Source of the DNA: an uncultured Muribaculaceae bacterium
Lineage (GTDB): Bacteria; Bacteroidota; Bacteroidia; Bacteroidales; Muribaculaceae
Assembly: GCA_910578075.1 (NCBI GenBank)
Contig: CAJTPK010000001.1
Span: 51,867-115,866, forward strand
Direction: 5' to 3'
DNA: 64,000 nucleotides
Position numbers and translations under genes: made by a program. The notes under the pieces are model-generated. The model saw only the letters and a program-made list of their open reading frames with translations. It made no database searches and was not told where the DNA came from. Shown here in pieces: positions 24,652 to 34,603 of this stretch (position 1 is the stretch's first letter; each line of letters begins with the position of its first letter).

Positions 24652-27600
24652 ATGGCAAAGAATTTCAAAGAATACAGTAAGCAACTCAATCTTTCTGACA
24701 TCAATAAAGAGATGTTGGAGCAGTGGGACAATCATTCTCTGTTCGAGAACAGTATGAAAGAGAGGGAAGGGTGTCCGACATTCGTGTTTTTCGAGGGTCC
24801 ACCGTCCGCTAACGGAATGCCCGGAATCCATCATGTGATGGCACGTACAATAAAGGATATCATATGCAGATATAAAACGATGCGTGGATTTCATGTGAAG
24901 CGTAAAGCCGGATGGGACACGCATGGTCTGCCTGTTGAGCTTGGTGTCGAAAAAACTCTTGGAATAACCAAAGAAGATATCGGCACAAAAATATCTGTAG
25001 ATGAATACAATGCCGCTTGTCGACGTGAGGTAATGAAATACACAAAAGAGTGGACAGACCTCACACATAAAATGGGATATTGGGTTGACCTCGATAATCC
25101 TTATATCACATATGATAACAGGTATATCGAATCTGTGTGGTGGTTGCTCAGCGAGCTCTACAAGAAGGGTTATCTATATAAAGGGTATACAATTCAGCCA
25201 TATTCTCCCGGAGCGGGTACCGGTCTGAGTTCACATGAGCTTAATCAACCTGGTTGCTACCGAGATGTAAAGGATCTTACAGCTACTGCATTGTTTACCA
25301 TCAAGGATCCCAAAGAGGGTATGACCGGATGGGGACACCCCTGTTTCCTGGCATGGACAACAACACCTTGGACACTTCCATCGAATACCGCTTTATGCGT
25401 TGGACCTAAATTTGAGTATGTGGCGATCCGCACATTCAATCCATATAATGGAGAGAAGCTGACTGTCATTATGGCTGCAGATCTTGTAAATTCCTATTTT
25501 AAGAAAGAGGGAGCTTCGCTGTCATTGGATGATTACAAGCAGGGTGATAAGATTCTTCCATATGAGATTGTAGCTCATTACACAGGAGAAGAACTTGTAG
25601 GAATGAAGTATCATCAGCTTATGCCATGGGTTAAACCAACAGAGAAACTCAGTGAGCATAGCGCTGATTATGTAAAGGATTTTGCGACATCTCATCCTGA
25701 CAACGTATTCTCAGTAGGTAATGACCGTTTTGTTGAAATGGAAGACGCAGCATTCCGTGTGATTGCCGGTGATTACGTAACAACTGATGATGGTACAGGA
25801 ATTGTTCATATTGCCCCGACATTCGGTGCGGATGACGCAAAGGTTGCCAAGGCTGCAAATATTCCTCCTCTTTTCATGATAACTACAAAGGGTGAGACTC
25901 GCCCGATGGTGGATCTTCAGGGTAAATTCTATCTGATGTCAGATCTTGCTCCGGAATTCATTGATAAATGTGTCAATGTTGATGAATACGGCAGACATGC
26001 CGGTGAGTATGTAAAAAATGCATACGATCCGAAGTTTACACAAAATGGTAAATATGATGAAGCCGCTGCCTTGAAAGAAGAGGATCTCAATGTACGTTTG
26101 TGTATGGAGATGAAGCAGGCAGGAACAGCATTCCGTACTGAAAAGCATGTACATAATTATCCGCATTGCTGGCGTACTGATAAACCGGTGATTTATTACC
26201 CTCTTGACAGCTGGTTCATCCGGACACCTCAGGCTCGGGAGCGTCTTATAGAGCTTAACGAGACAATAAAATGGAAACCTGCATCAACCGGTACCGGAAG
26301 ATTTGGCAAATGGCTCGAAAATGTCCAGGACTGGAATCTTTCACGTTCGAGATATTGGGGTACGCCTCTTCCTATCTGGCGCACAGAGGATGGTAAGGAA
26401 GAAGTATGTATTGGCTCTTATGAAGAGTTGTGCAGACGTATAGATCTGGCAGTTGAAGCCGGTGTCATGAAAGAGAATCCGTTCACTGCAAAGGGTTTCG
26501 TGCCCGGAGAATATACCGCTGACAACTATGATAAGATTGACATTCACAGACCATATGTTGATGATATTGTTCTCGTTTCTGAAAGTGGCAAGCCAATGAA
26601 GAGAGAGACAGATCTAATCGATGTTTGGTTTGATTCCGGTGCTATGCCATATGCTCAGATCCATTATCCTTTTGAAAATAAGGAGTTGCTGGATTCAAAA
26701 GAGGTATATCCTGCGGATTTTATTGCAGAAGGTGTGGATCAGACAAGAGGATGGTTCTTCACACTTCATGCAATAGCAGGTATGGTATTTGACTCGGTTG
26801 CATATAAAGCTGTGATTTCCAATGGTCTTGTACTTGATAAAAATGGCAACAAGATGTCTAAACGTCTTGGAAATGCCATTGATCCGTTCGGCAATATAGA
26901 GAAATTCGGAAGTGATCCGGTTAGATGGTATATGATTTCCAATTCTCAACCATGGGATAACCTGAAATATGACGAAGAGGGTGTGGCAGAAGTCAGCAGA
27001 AAGTTGTTCTCAACATTGTATAACACCTATAAATTCTTCGCGCTCTATGCCAATGTAGACGGATTTACAGGAGCGGAAGATCAAGTTCCACAAAACGAGC
27101 GGCCGGAAATTGACAGATGGATATTGTCATTGCTGAATAGTCTCGTAAAGGAAGTAAGCGAGGCTCTTGATGATTATGAACCTACAAAAGCTGCCAGAGC
27201 TATAGACTCATTTGTTAACGATAACCTATCCAATTGGTATGTAAGATTGAATAGAAAACGTTTCTGGGCCGGAGAGATGGATAGAAATAAGCTTTCAGCT
27301 TATCAGACACTATATGCATGTTTAAAGACTGTTGCTCAGCTCATGGCTCCGTTCTCTCCATTCTACGCTGATAAACTGTATTCAGATCTTATGGCACCGA
27401 CTCTTGAAGGAAATGGCTATGCGTCTGTACATCTATCAGATTTTCCGCAGGTAAATGAGTCTGCTATAGATTCATCACTTGAGGATCGGATGAGCCTTGC
27501 TCAAACGGTAACATCGAGTGTTCTGGCTCTTCGTAGAAAAGTTAATCTGAAAGTTCGTCAGCCTCTTCAGACATTATTGATTCCTGTAATGGATTCTGCT

Positions 27601-28221
27601 CAGCGAGATGCAATTGAGAAGATCAAGGGAATTATTCTTGATGAGGTAAATGTAAAGGAACTTAAGATTGTCGATAATGAGGAGAGCGGTCTTGTCAAGA
27701 GGGTAAAGGCTGATTTCAAGAAGCTCGGTCCCAAATACGGTAAAATAATGAAGCTTCTTGGCAAGTCAATTACCGAAATGGCACAAAAGGATATTGCAGA
27801 ACTTGAAAAGATCGGTTCTTATACATTTACAGAACTTCCGGAACAGCCTGTGATTACTCTCGATGACGTAGAGATAATTCCTGAAGATGTTCCCGGATGG
27901 TTGGTAACTAATGAAGGAAATGTTACTGTGGCTCTTGATGTGACTCTGACCCCTGAACTCAAAAATGAAGGTATGGCGCGTGAGCTCATTAACAGAATAC
28001 AAAATATTCGCAAATCATCAGATTTTGAGATTACGGATAAGGTTCGTGTGGAGTTGTCTGATACACCTTCTGTAAGGGCTGCTTTGGAGACATTTAAAGA
28101 CTATATTTCAGCACAGGTGCTTGCTGAAGAAATCTCTTTAGCAGATAATATCGAAGGAGATAATATTACCGAACTTGATATAGATGGAGAACGTATTCTT
28201 GCGAAAGTAACAAGAAAATGA
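24652..28221 (+). CDS. ileS: Isoleucine--tRNA ligase
   Basis: 1189 residues, class Ia synthetase. The HIGH-type element appears as GPPSANGMPGIHH near residue 40-57, the editing domain lies at about 200-420 (WTTTPWTLPSN), and KMSKR is present in GNKMSKRLGN. The anticodon-binding helical domain (about 720-900) and a C-terminal extension follow. It charges tRNA-Ile and clears mischarged valine. The length and motif style fit the longer, eukaryote-like IleS branch common in Bacteroidetes. Its last four bases overlap lspA. Confidence 0.96.
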   Translation: MAKNFKEYSKQLNLSDINKEMLEQWDNHSLFENSMKEREGCPTFVFFEGPPSANGMPGIHHVMARTIKDIICRYKTMRGFHVKRKAGWDTHGLPVELGVEKTLGITKEDIGTKISVDEYNAACRREVMKYTKEWTDLTHKMGYWVDLDNPYITYDNRYIESVWWLLSELYKKGYLYKGYTIQPYSPGAGTGLSSHELNQPGCYRDVKDLTATALFTIKDPKEGMTGWGHPCFLAWTTTPWTLPSNTALCVGPKFEYVAIRTFNPYNGEKLTVIMAADLVNSYFKKEGASLSLDDYKQGDKILPYEIVAHYTGEELVGMKYHQLMPWVKPTEKLSEHSADYVKDFATSHPDNVFSVGNDRFVEMEDAAFRVIAGDYVTTDDGTGIVHIAPTFGADDAKVAKAANIPPLFMITTKGETRPMVDLQGKFYLMSDLAPEFIDKCVNVDEYGRHAGEYVKNAYDPKFTQNGKYDEAAALKEEDLNVRLCMEMKQAGTAFRTEKHVHNYPHCWRTDKPVIYYPLDSWFIRTPQARERLIELNETIKWKPASTGTGRFGKWLENVQDWNLSRSRYWGTPLPIWRTEDGKEEVCIGSYEELCRRIDLAVEAGVMKENPFTAKGFVPGEYTADNYDKIDIHRPYVDDIVLVSESGKPMKRETDLIDVWFDSGAMPYAQIHYPFENKELLDSKEVYPADFIAEGVDQTRGWFFTLHAIAGMVFDSVAYKAVISNGLVLDKNGNKMSKRLGNAIDPFGNIEKFGSDPVRWYMISNSQPWDNLKYDEEGVAEVSRKLFSTLYNTYKFFALYANVDGFTGAEDQVPQNERPEIDRWILSLLNSLVKEVSEALDDYEPTKAARAIDSFVNDNLSNWYVRLNRKRFWAGEMDRNKLSAYQTLYACLKTVAQLMAPFSPFYADKLYSDLMAPTLEGNGYASVHLSDFPQVNESAIDSSLEDRMSLAQTVTSSVLALRRKVNLKVRQPLQTLLIPVMDSAQRDAIEKIKGIILDEVNVKELKIVDNEESGLVKRVKADFKKLGPKYGKIMKLLGKSITEMAQKDIAELEKIGSYTFTELPEQPVITLDDVEIIPEDVPGWLVTNEGNVTVALDVTLTPELKNEGMARELINRIQNIRKSSDFEITDKVRVELSDTPSVRAALETFKDYISAQVLAEEISLADNIEGDNITELDIDGERILAKVTRK

Positions 28222-28919
28222 CATCAAAAATGAATAATGGCGGAATGCCGACAAAATTGGGCAAGTCAACCGGTTTATCATCCGGTTGGCTTGCTCTTAT
28301 AATAGCATTGTCTGTGATAATTGTAGATCAGGCTGTGAAAATATGGGTCAAGACAAACTTTTATTTAGGCGAAGATCTTGAAATTACCCCATGGTTTCAC
28401 TTTAAATTCATAGAGAATAACGGTATGGCATTTGGTCTTGAGCTATGGAACAAGCTATTTCTCACGTTTGGACGAATTGCAGCCGTTGCACTTTTCATCT
28501 GGTTTATTATTAAAATAAAAGACAATCGTGAATTGCGTAAAGGATTCATTATCTCCGTTGCGTTGATTGCTGCCGGGGCAGCCGGAAATATATTCGATTG
28601 CGTATTCTACGGAAAAATATTCAATAATCCTATGCCTCCGGCGTTGGCAACAATGTTTCCTGCTGACGGGGGATATGCAGGATGGTTTGAAGGTCGCGTA
28701 GTCGATATGTTGTATTTTCCCTTTTTCGATTTCTATTGGCCGGATTGGGTTCCTGTGATTGGAGGCAAGTATTATGAGTTCTTCGCTTATATTTTTAATA
28801 TAGCTGATTCTTCAATATGTATTGGCGTTGCTCTCCTCATTCTGTTCTATTCTAAAGATGCGTCTATAGCATTTAAGGTAATATCTGAGAAAAATCATTC
28901 AAATTCAGCAATAAAGTGA
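28218..28919 (+). CDS. lspA: Lipoprotein signal peptidase (SPase II)
   Basis: 233 residues with four membrane helices. The aspartic-protease pair is visible in AGNIFDCVFYG and FNIADSSICIG, with ENNGMAFG and GRVVDMLYFPFFDF as further family blocks. It cuts prolipoproteins at the lipobox after diacylglycerol is attached. It is longer than the usual 160 residues because of an N-terminal extension and an insert between the two Asp blocks, both common in Bacteroidales. Start overlaps ileS by four bases; an alternative Met lies five residues on. The stop overlaps the next start (GTGA). Confidence 0.93.
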   Translation: MTSKMNNGGMPTKLGKSTGLSSGWLALIIALSVIIVDQAVKIWVKTNFYLGEDLEITPWFHFKFIENNGMAFGLELWNKLFLTFGRIAAVALFIWFIIKIKDNRELRKGFIISVALIAAGAAGNIFDCVFYGKIFNNPMPPALATMFPADGGYAGWFEGRVVDMLYFPFFDFYWPDWVPVIGGKYYEFFAYIFNIADSSICIGVALLILFYSKDASIAFKVISEKNHSNSAIK

Positions 28920-29881
28920 GACTACCGGACATTATAGTATTCCTTATTATGGCTGCATGTATCTCCTCATGTAGCAAGCGTCCTGACGGCGTTTTGTCGG
29001 AGGATGATATGATTGCGCTGATAGCTGATATCGAAATTGCTGAGATATATATGCAGAATCATAATTCCGGGTATTATAATGACAGTATAAAGGACAGCGC
29101 AATCCAATGGGCTCTTGACCGACATTCTTTGAGTAAAGCGGACTTTGACTCTACCATGACATGGTATGGTCGTAATATCGATGAATTCCGTGATTTGTAT
29201 GCAAAAGTAGATGAAGAATTAGCCAAGAGGCAACGTCGTATTGTTGGCGAATCAGATCAGCAAGGCAGTTCATCAGACCTATGGCCATATTCGAGGCATA
29301 TAATTCTTTCTGAGTTATCGCCTGATAATGGTTTATCATTCTCAATCCAATCAGATGATTTGGGCAAGGGTGATAAAATTGTATGGAAAATGCGTCCTAA
29401 CGGGTTATCTTCCGGAATTGCTATGCTTGGTGTAGATTATGAGGATGGCACATCCACATATTCTCATCAGGGTAGTAATGGAAACAGGAATGTAGAATTA
29501 TCCGTTCAGACCGATACGGCACTCGCTGTAAAAAGAATATTCGGCTACCTGAGAATAAAAGATTCACATTCGCTCCCTATATGGATTGACAGTATCGCAT
29601 TGGAAAGTTTTCCTCTTGACACAACTCAATATTATAGAATCTACTCGCAGCGAAAATATTCAGGACCTCATGCAAAATCAATTAATGACAATACGAGGGA
29701 TACGATTATTGATGAGGATTCAAAAATAGGGGAGATATTATTTGAAGAAGATTCTCAGTCGAGCCCTACATTGAAGGACGAAATGAGGAATAAGCGACCT
29801 ATTGTCAATAAGAGGGGAATGGTTAATAAACGTATTATTAATACTGAAGAACCGTTAAAGGCGATTCCTGTATCAAAATAG
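28916..29881 (+). CDS. DUF4296 lipoprotein
   Basis: 321 residues beginning with GTG that overlaps the lspA stop. Hydrophobic residues 7-17 lead to CISSC, a likely lipobox with Cys19. Residues 24-110 match the DUF4296 family (LSEDDMIALIADIEIAEIYMQ, then DSTMTWYGRNIDEFRDLYAKV), found as lipoproteins next to lspA in Bacteroidetes. The rest is a low-conservation beta-rich region and a basic, Asn/Lys/Arg-rich tail. Function unknown; the neighbour LspA would process it. A terminator follows at 29969. Confidence 0.85.
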   Translation: MRLPDIIVFLIMAACISSCSKRPDGVLSEDDMIALIADIEIAEIYMQNHNSGYYNDSIKDSAIQWALDRHSLSKADFDSTMTWYGRNIDEFRDLYAKVDEELAKRQRRIVGESDQQGSSSDLWPYSRHIILSELSPDNGLSFSIQSDDLGKGDKIVWKMRPNGLSSGIAMLGVDYEDGTSTYSHQGSNGNRNVELSVQTDTALAVKRIFGYLRIKDSHSLPIWIDSIALESFPLDTTQYYRIYSQRKYSGPHAKSINDNTRDTIIDEDSKIGEILFEEDSQSSPTLKDEMRNKRPIVNKRGMVNKRIINTEEPLKAIPVSK

Positions 29882-30205
29882 TGTGCTTTGCTTTTTAATG
29901 GGGTGCAGCATAATATAGATTATTATTAATGAAAACGTTTAAGATATTAACACGATATGCATCATATAAAAATCGGGAAGGTATTATTAAAGAATATACC
30001 TTCCCGATTTTAAAATTAAGTCTTACGGAATCTGACTTCAGTTCCTTTGCCTGTAAACTTGACAATGATTTTACTATTTCTGTAGATTCACTGGATATTG
30101 GCATATATAGAGAGGAGATTCCCGAAACTATCTATATCGGTGTGCCACTATACATTTCCGAAGATTGTAATGGAAAATATGAGGTTTCAACACGACCCCA
30201 TTTGC
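29882..30205. other. 324-base gap between convergent genes
   Basis: It contains one strong hairpin (29969-30012) near the left side and otherwise nothing I can assign. Short open frames cross it on both strands (for example 29929-30225, plus), but they run through the hairpin and look like no family. Confidence 0.6.
29969..30012. terminator. Terminator after the ddl-ileS-lspA-DUF4296 operon
   Basis: A 14-bp perfect stem (29971-29984 with 29996-30009, AATCGGGAAGGTAT) around an 11-base loop, flanked by A-rich left and T-rich right sides, so it should work on both strands. It is the only strong stop signal between the two convergent units. Confidence 0.85.
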
Positions 30206-30703
30206 TCAATCAAAAGGTATGTTGATGTTTATTGACGGTAACAGAGTCCAAGATGATAAAGGATTCCAGTTTACATTAACTACGCCACGAGACCCGTATC
30301 TTCCGGAGTAAGGATAAAGATGCTGTGTGTAGTAGTGACCACCTCTGTAATATTTCACTACATAAGTGTCATCATTAACGCGCCATACTCTTACATCTCT
30401 GCCTCCACGTGCAGCATACGCAACCATTTTTCTGAGTCTATGGTCGTAATCCTTGTAGTAATGCTTTTCAGCCTTACGTCTCTCTTTCCAATATTTCTTT
30501 TCAGCTTTGCGAGCCTTCTTGTAATATTTCTCACGGTCTTTAAAATAGTCCTTGTCATGTTTGCCGTGATGGTAACCAGGTCTGCGGTCATGACGGTGTT
30601 CATAACGATCCTTATCATGATGTTTATGCTTATCTGCATATGCAACACCAGTTCCAGACATTATAAATAGAGAGAGAATTAGAGCGGTAAAAATTCTTTT
30701 CAT
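30206..30703 (-). CDS. Secreted His/Lys/Tyr-rich protein
   Basis: 165 residues from the ATG at 30703; an upstream Met at 30727 is less likely because the one at 30703 directly precedes a good signal peptide (residues 1-23, cleavage after AYA). The mature start is very rich in His, Asp and Lys (residues 24-53). Residues 55-90 form a charged helix with repeated YKK/KAEK units, and the end is a Gly/Tyr-rich beta-like region (RVWRVNDDTYVVKYYRGG). The His-rich part could bind metal ions. I do not recognise a family beyond loose similarity to small exported basic proteins of Bacteroidales. Confidence 0.7.
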   Translation of the reverse strand: MKRIFTALILSLFIMSGTGVAYADKHKHHDKDRYEHRHDRRPGYHHGKHDKDYFKDREKYYKKARKAEKKYWKERRKAEKHYYKDYDHRLRKMVAYAARGGRDVRVWRVNDDTYVVKYYRGGHYYTQHLYPYSGRYGSRGVVNVNWNPLSSWTLLPSININIPFD

Positions 30704-30769
30704 AGCCATGCACTTTAGTGGTTTCACATTAGCCCGTAAACCGGACTATACCTATAAGACACTAAAGTA

Positions 30770-30820
30770 TAAAAAAAGTTTAAGCATGCGTAGTTTAATT
30801 GAACTCTGCATGCTTAAAAA
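30770..30820 (-). terminator. Terminator after the CHAT operon
   Basis: An 11-bp perfect stem (TTTAAGCATGC at 30779-30789 with 30808-30818), with a further AGTT/AACT pair inside. On the minus strand it is followed by C and seven T, a classical intrinsic terminator 40 bases after the stop at 30859. Confidence 0.9.
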
Positions 30821-30858
30821 TATGGGCTAAACTGTTATTTGGGTCAGTGCCAGGCTGT

Positions 30859-32283
30859 TTACTTTTTAGAAGGAGCTTGACCTTGCGAAGCCTTATTTGT
30901 GGAATTAGCAGATGATACAGAATTGCCTAACTTCATCCAGTCATCAGTCCATTTTGTAAGAGCTGCATTCTCTTGTGCCAAAATGACCGTTGCTACAGGG
31001 TCGAGAACAGTATAAACCCATCTGTTGTTACCATAGGTCATTTTAAGATCTGCCCATATCGATTGAAATATATTTCTATTACCCTTACGTTTTTTTATCT
31101 TATTCCATTCTTCTGTCCAATATCTATTCCATTTCCGGCCCTTCATATTTAACGGAGAATTTAAACCACCATATGTGACCATATTGGTAGACTCTGCAGG
31201 CTTAAGATAGTATTCATAATTTATGTCACAACTTTCATTTATAGTCATGTCAATCTTATATTGTCCAGTCCCCCATATTCTGTGTAGCTTCTTTGCATCT
31301 TCATATCCAATAAAACTCCTCGGTACAAGAAACGATTCCCCTTTGACATCGATAAGTTTTTCGCGCTGTTTCATTGTTTCAATTTGCGCATCAGAAAGAT
31401 TATATCGCTTTATATTACTTGCAGTAGGTCGGATATAAACAAAGTATCCATGGTTCCAGTCGCCATTCTCGACTGCCAATGAATCAGGTATATTAGCCGT
31501 AATATTGAATTCACCGAGCAACTGGTCATTTACAACCTGGATAGCTTCATTCATCCATGACGATGTTATTTTGGCATTTACATTAAATTTAAGGTTTTTC
31601 CTTGATTCAAATGAGAACGGAGTTCTAAGACCGACATTGGCAATATTGAGTGAATCGTTAGGAATATTACAGAGATAAGGATTAAAGAAAAGACGATCAA
31701 CCACCACTTCGAATTTGCTATGATGGAGCATCCTGTCTTTCCCTTGATTATCCCGTCTAAGAGAGCATTTAAGATCGAAGACGAGAAATTTTTCCAGTTT
31801 CCCAGTTTCGGGATGAGTGAAATTAAGAAATTGTTGGCATCCGAAACCATCAAAAACTATGCTATCGAGATCCATAGCTCCTCGTGTCGACGTTGACGCG
31901 TAAAAATCTGTAATCTGCTGCTGCATTGGCAGACGTTTTGTATATTTACAATCCTTTGCAACTTGTTGAATCCAATCACCCTTTTTATCACGTAATGCTT
32001 CTACGACAATGCCTATTCCGGCAGATAGCAGATCAGCAGAAACTGACGACACAGTGCCTAAGGCGGTATTCCGGTAGGCACCTTTTATAGCTTTCCAAGA
32101 ATCACCAAGAATTCCTCGATTATTAACATTTTTACCAAATGTTAATAGTGTAGAGTCGGAATTCTCATAAACCAAGACTTTAAATTCCTGGTTTGCTGAG
32201 AGATTTTTGATATCTAAACTTTCCGCATTTACAGTAAATACGGTGAAAAGGATGAATAGAAATAAAGAATAAAGTTTGTTCAT
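30859..32283 (-). CDS. Exported protein of unknown function, last gene of the CHAT cassette
   Basis: 474 residues with a signal peptide (1-20, cleavage after VNA). I recognise no family. Residues 73-97 form a Gly/Ala/Ser-rich hydrophobic stretch that could insert into or lie on a membrane. The remainder alternates beta-rich blocks and charged loops, ending in a helical segment and a Ser/Asn/Lys tail. It starts 3 bases after the stop of the TPR-CHAT gene and ends at a strong terminator, so the two are made together. It may be the substrate, partner or effector of the CHAT protein, which is inference from position only. Confidence 0.75.
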   Translation of the reverse strand: MNKLYSLFLFILFTVFTVNAESLDIKNLSANQEFKVLVYENSDSTLLTFGKNVNNRGILGDSWKAIKGAYRNTALGTVSSVSADLLSAGIGIVVEALRDKKGDWIQQVAKDCKYTKRLPMQQQITDFYASTSTRGAMDLDSIVFDGFGCQQFLNFTHPETGKLEKFLVFDLKCSLRRDNQGKDRMLHHSKFEVVVDRLFFNPYLCNIPNDSLNIANVGLRTPFSFESRKNLKFNVNAKITSSWMNEAIQVVNDQLLGEFNITANIPDSLAVENGDWNHGYFVYIRPTASNIKRYNLSDAQIETMKQREKLIDVKGESFLVPRSFIGYEDAKKLHRIWGTGQYKIDMTINESCDINYEYYLKPAESTNMVTYGGLNSPLNMKGRKWNRYWTEEWNKIKKRKGNRNIFQSIWADLKMTYGNNRWVYTVLDPVATVILAQENAALTKWTDDWMKLGNSVSSANSTNKASQGQAPSKK

Positions 32284-32286
32284 ATG

Positions 32287-34602
32287 TCAGTGTTCGATGT
32301 TATCAATTAATATAAATGGAGCCCAGAAAGCCGGCGATGACATAGGATATGTCTCTATTAAAGATCCGGTTTCCAGATATCTGGTAGATTGTAATGCCGG
32401 ATCAAATTCAGCAATAATTTCAGGCTCCACGATCTTATATTGTCTAAGATATTCCCTTGCTTTTTTGAATGCCACCCCCTTTGACAAACCGGTAGTCATT
32501 AATTCATAAAATTTAGTCATAAATAAAACTGTGGCTTCGTCATTCACTTCCCAAAGTGTTGCTACTATGGTTTTAACACCTGCTTTCTTTAAACCTCTCA
32601 CAAGTCCAGCAGGTCCTTCATCACAAACTTTTCCATCTGCGGTCTGACATGCAGAGAGAGCAATATATTCAACGCCTGTCAAATCGAGGTCACACAATTC
32701 TCTTGCAGACAACAGACCGTCGTCGCGATTCTTATAGCGATAAGCGATATTTGCTCCTGATAATACAAGACCAGACGCGAGCAATGAGTTGTCTGCTTCT
32801 ATTGAGTCTGAAAGTAAATATTGAGGTTTATTGTCAGGTAAGTGGAGTGTGTATCCATGAGAGGATATATGAAGTCTTTTATATTTTCCGGCATCTGATT
32901 TGAACTTTTCCTCAGGCATATCATACGTACGAATTGCTTTTGGGTAAACCTCATTGATTCTGATTACCTCATCTCTCATTCCAGGTAATTGGGAGAAGTA
33001 AAAATCAGGATTGTTCCGACTAAGGAATTCAGACGCAAGATGGTTTATGCTATTTGATGATTTATTCCATTCTGCGATATTGTCATAATCAAGCCCTCCG
33101 ACAAGAAGAAAACTATTGTCATTTATTTCGTTGGTATAGGATACAATATTAGAAAGATTTGTCAAACGATGGATATTAATGTTGCCGGGTAAGCCCGGGA
33201 GATATTCAGCTGCTAATAGATTCATAAATCCGTCAGGAACAAAATATAGGTCCGTTATGGATTTGTCATCCCTAAGCTTATTTAAAATTGGGGACCATAT
33301 CAATTTTGCCAGTCGGGCATCTGTATAAATTGCGTCAATATGGTTATAATTACCAGAAGATATGGCCTGTTTTAACGTTGTGCCGCAAATAGGAAAGTTT
33401 TCAAAATCAGATATCTCCCCTAATCTCACAAAACTTATGCTATCTTTTTTTGTAATTATAGCACCTATACAATCTAATAGTTTCCCACTATCGTCTCGTT
33501 TGGGATATACTACAAAGTCAACAGCCACCTCTCCATGATGTAAGGCATTCTGTATCTCTTTCCCTCTTATTGATAATATATTATTTGATGCGTTACCTTT
33601 TCCCTTGGTTGCCAGAGCGCGTCTTAATAAAGCGATATCGAGAAGTAAGTCGGGTGCTTCATTTTCAATGCCAAAGGCAAGCGATAGGAGTGGACGCTCT
33701 TTCTTCCAGTAATCCAACTGCCATTGTGTTGTCATACGGTCAAACATTGGCAATAGGTTATCCAATGTTAAGTTATAGTACTCTTTAAAAGATTCAGCTG
33801 CTGAGGAACGATCGTTTAAAAACAAATATATTTCTGCCTGCTTACGCAAAGCCGTGATGTAATCAGGATGCTCTTTACCTAAAATTTCATTCAGTTGGTT
33901 GAGCGCGAGTTTAATGTTATTGACCGCATTGTCAGAATCGTGATTAAATGCCTGGGAAAGCGCGAGATTTGAAAGTGCAATTGCATAATCTTTAGTTTGC
34001 TTATCAAATAAGGAGCACGCCTCTTTTAATGCGTGTACAGCATGCGACCATCTGCCCATATGCATATATAGAAAGCCGAGGTTTTGAATCGTGATTGCGC
34101 TCTTTACATTATCACTCTCTTTGTTTAACAGTGATTTATATAATTCTTCTGCCATATCAAATCTTCCTGTCTTCACATATACAGAAGCAAGATTTGACAT
34201 CCGTCTCAGCCTTATATCATCATTTAAATCTTTTATTCCTTGTAAAATAAATTCCGCATCCTTATAACTCCCTGTCTGGATCAACAAATCACTTTTATTA
34301 AGTGCTATGATTATTTTATTGATAGCTGACGCTTCAATATCCAATGCGTTATTGTAATCGCTCAATGCCAATTCATAATTTCCAAGCATTTTATGGCATT
34401 TTGCCCTGGCTCCAAGTGTCTCGAATTTGATGGAATTCCGCAAATTATCAATAGATATTATACTGTCGTATTGCGCCACTGCTTCAACAAAATTGCCTGA
34501 CGCCTCCAATTTATGACCGCGCTTTAATGTTTCATAAACAGACGCAGCAGACATATGTGAAAATAATAACAGTAATGATATTATGACAGTATAATACTTC
34601 AT
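32287..34602 (-). CDS. Exported TPR-CHAT protein (caspase-like protease family)
   Basis: 771 residues. A signal peptide (1-20) is followed by about six TPR units (21-290; for example LGNYELALSDYNNAL and LGFLYMHMGRWSHAV), a linker, and a CHAT domain from about 350 to the end. The caspase-type dyad is intact: His582 in HISSHGYT and Cys652 in ALSACQTADG, with GLVRGLKKAGVKTIVATLW and the final SPAFWAPFILI typical of CHAT. CHAT proteases usually act inside cells, for example in gasdermin or CRISPR-linked defence; here the signal peptide predicts a periplasmic or surface enzyme. It lies 1 base after the 209-residue exported protein and 3 before an unknown exported protein. Confidence 0.88.
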   Translation of the reverse strand: MKYYTVIISLLLLFSHMSAASVYETLKRGHKLEASGNFVEAVAQYDSIISIDNLRNSIKFETLGARAKCHKMLGNYELALSDYNNALDIEASAINKIIIALNKSDLLIQTGSYKDAEFILQGIKDLNDDIRLRRMSNLASVYVKTGRFDMAEELYKSLLNKESDNVKSAITIQNLGFLYMHMGRWSHAVHALKEACSLFDKQTKDYAIALSNLALSQAFNHDSDNAVNNIKLALNQLNEILGKEHPDYITALRKQAEIYLFLNDRSSAAESFKEYYNLTLDNLLPMFDRMTTQWQLDYWKKERPLLSLAFGIENEAPDLLLDIALLRRALATKGKGNASNNILSIRGKEIQNALHHGEVAVDFVVYPKRDDSGKLLDCIGAIITKKDSISFVRLGEISDFENFPICGTTLKQAISSGNYNHIDAIYTDARLAKLIWSPILNKLRDDKSITDLYFVPDGFMNLLAAEYLPGLPGNINIHRLTNLSNIVSYTNEINDNSFLLVGGLDYDNIAEWNKSSNSINHLASEFLSRNNPDFYFSQLPGMRDEVIRINEVYPKAIRTYDMPEEKFKSDAGKYKRLHISSHGYTLHLPDNKPQYLLSDSIEADNSLLASGLVLSGANIAYRYKNRDDGLLSARELCDLDLTGVEYIALSACQTADGKVCDEGPAGLVRGLKKAGVKTIVATLWEVNDEATVLFMTKFYELMTTGLSKGVAFKKAREYLRQYKIVEPEIIAEFDPALQSTRYLETGSLIETYPMSSPAFWAPFILIDNIEH

Positions 34603-34603
34603 A

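Noticed and set aside
29929..30225. 98-codon open frame on the plus strand between convergent genes
   Set aside because: It runs through a 14-bp terminator hairpin, overlaps the end of the minus-strand gene, has no promoter of the local type and no recognisable features.
32287..34602. CHAT protein as part of a CRISPR or gasdermin defence system
   Set aside because: No Cas gene, repeat array or gasdermin-like protein is nearby, and the signal peptide puts the protein outside the cytoplasm.
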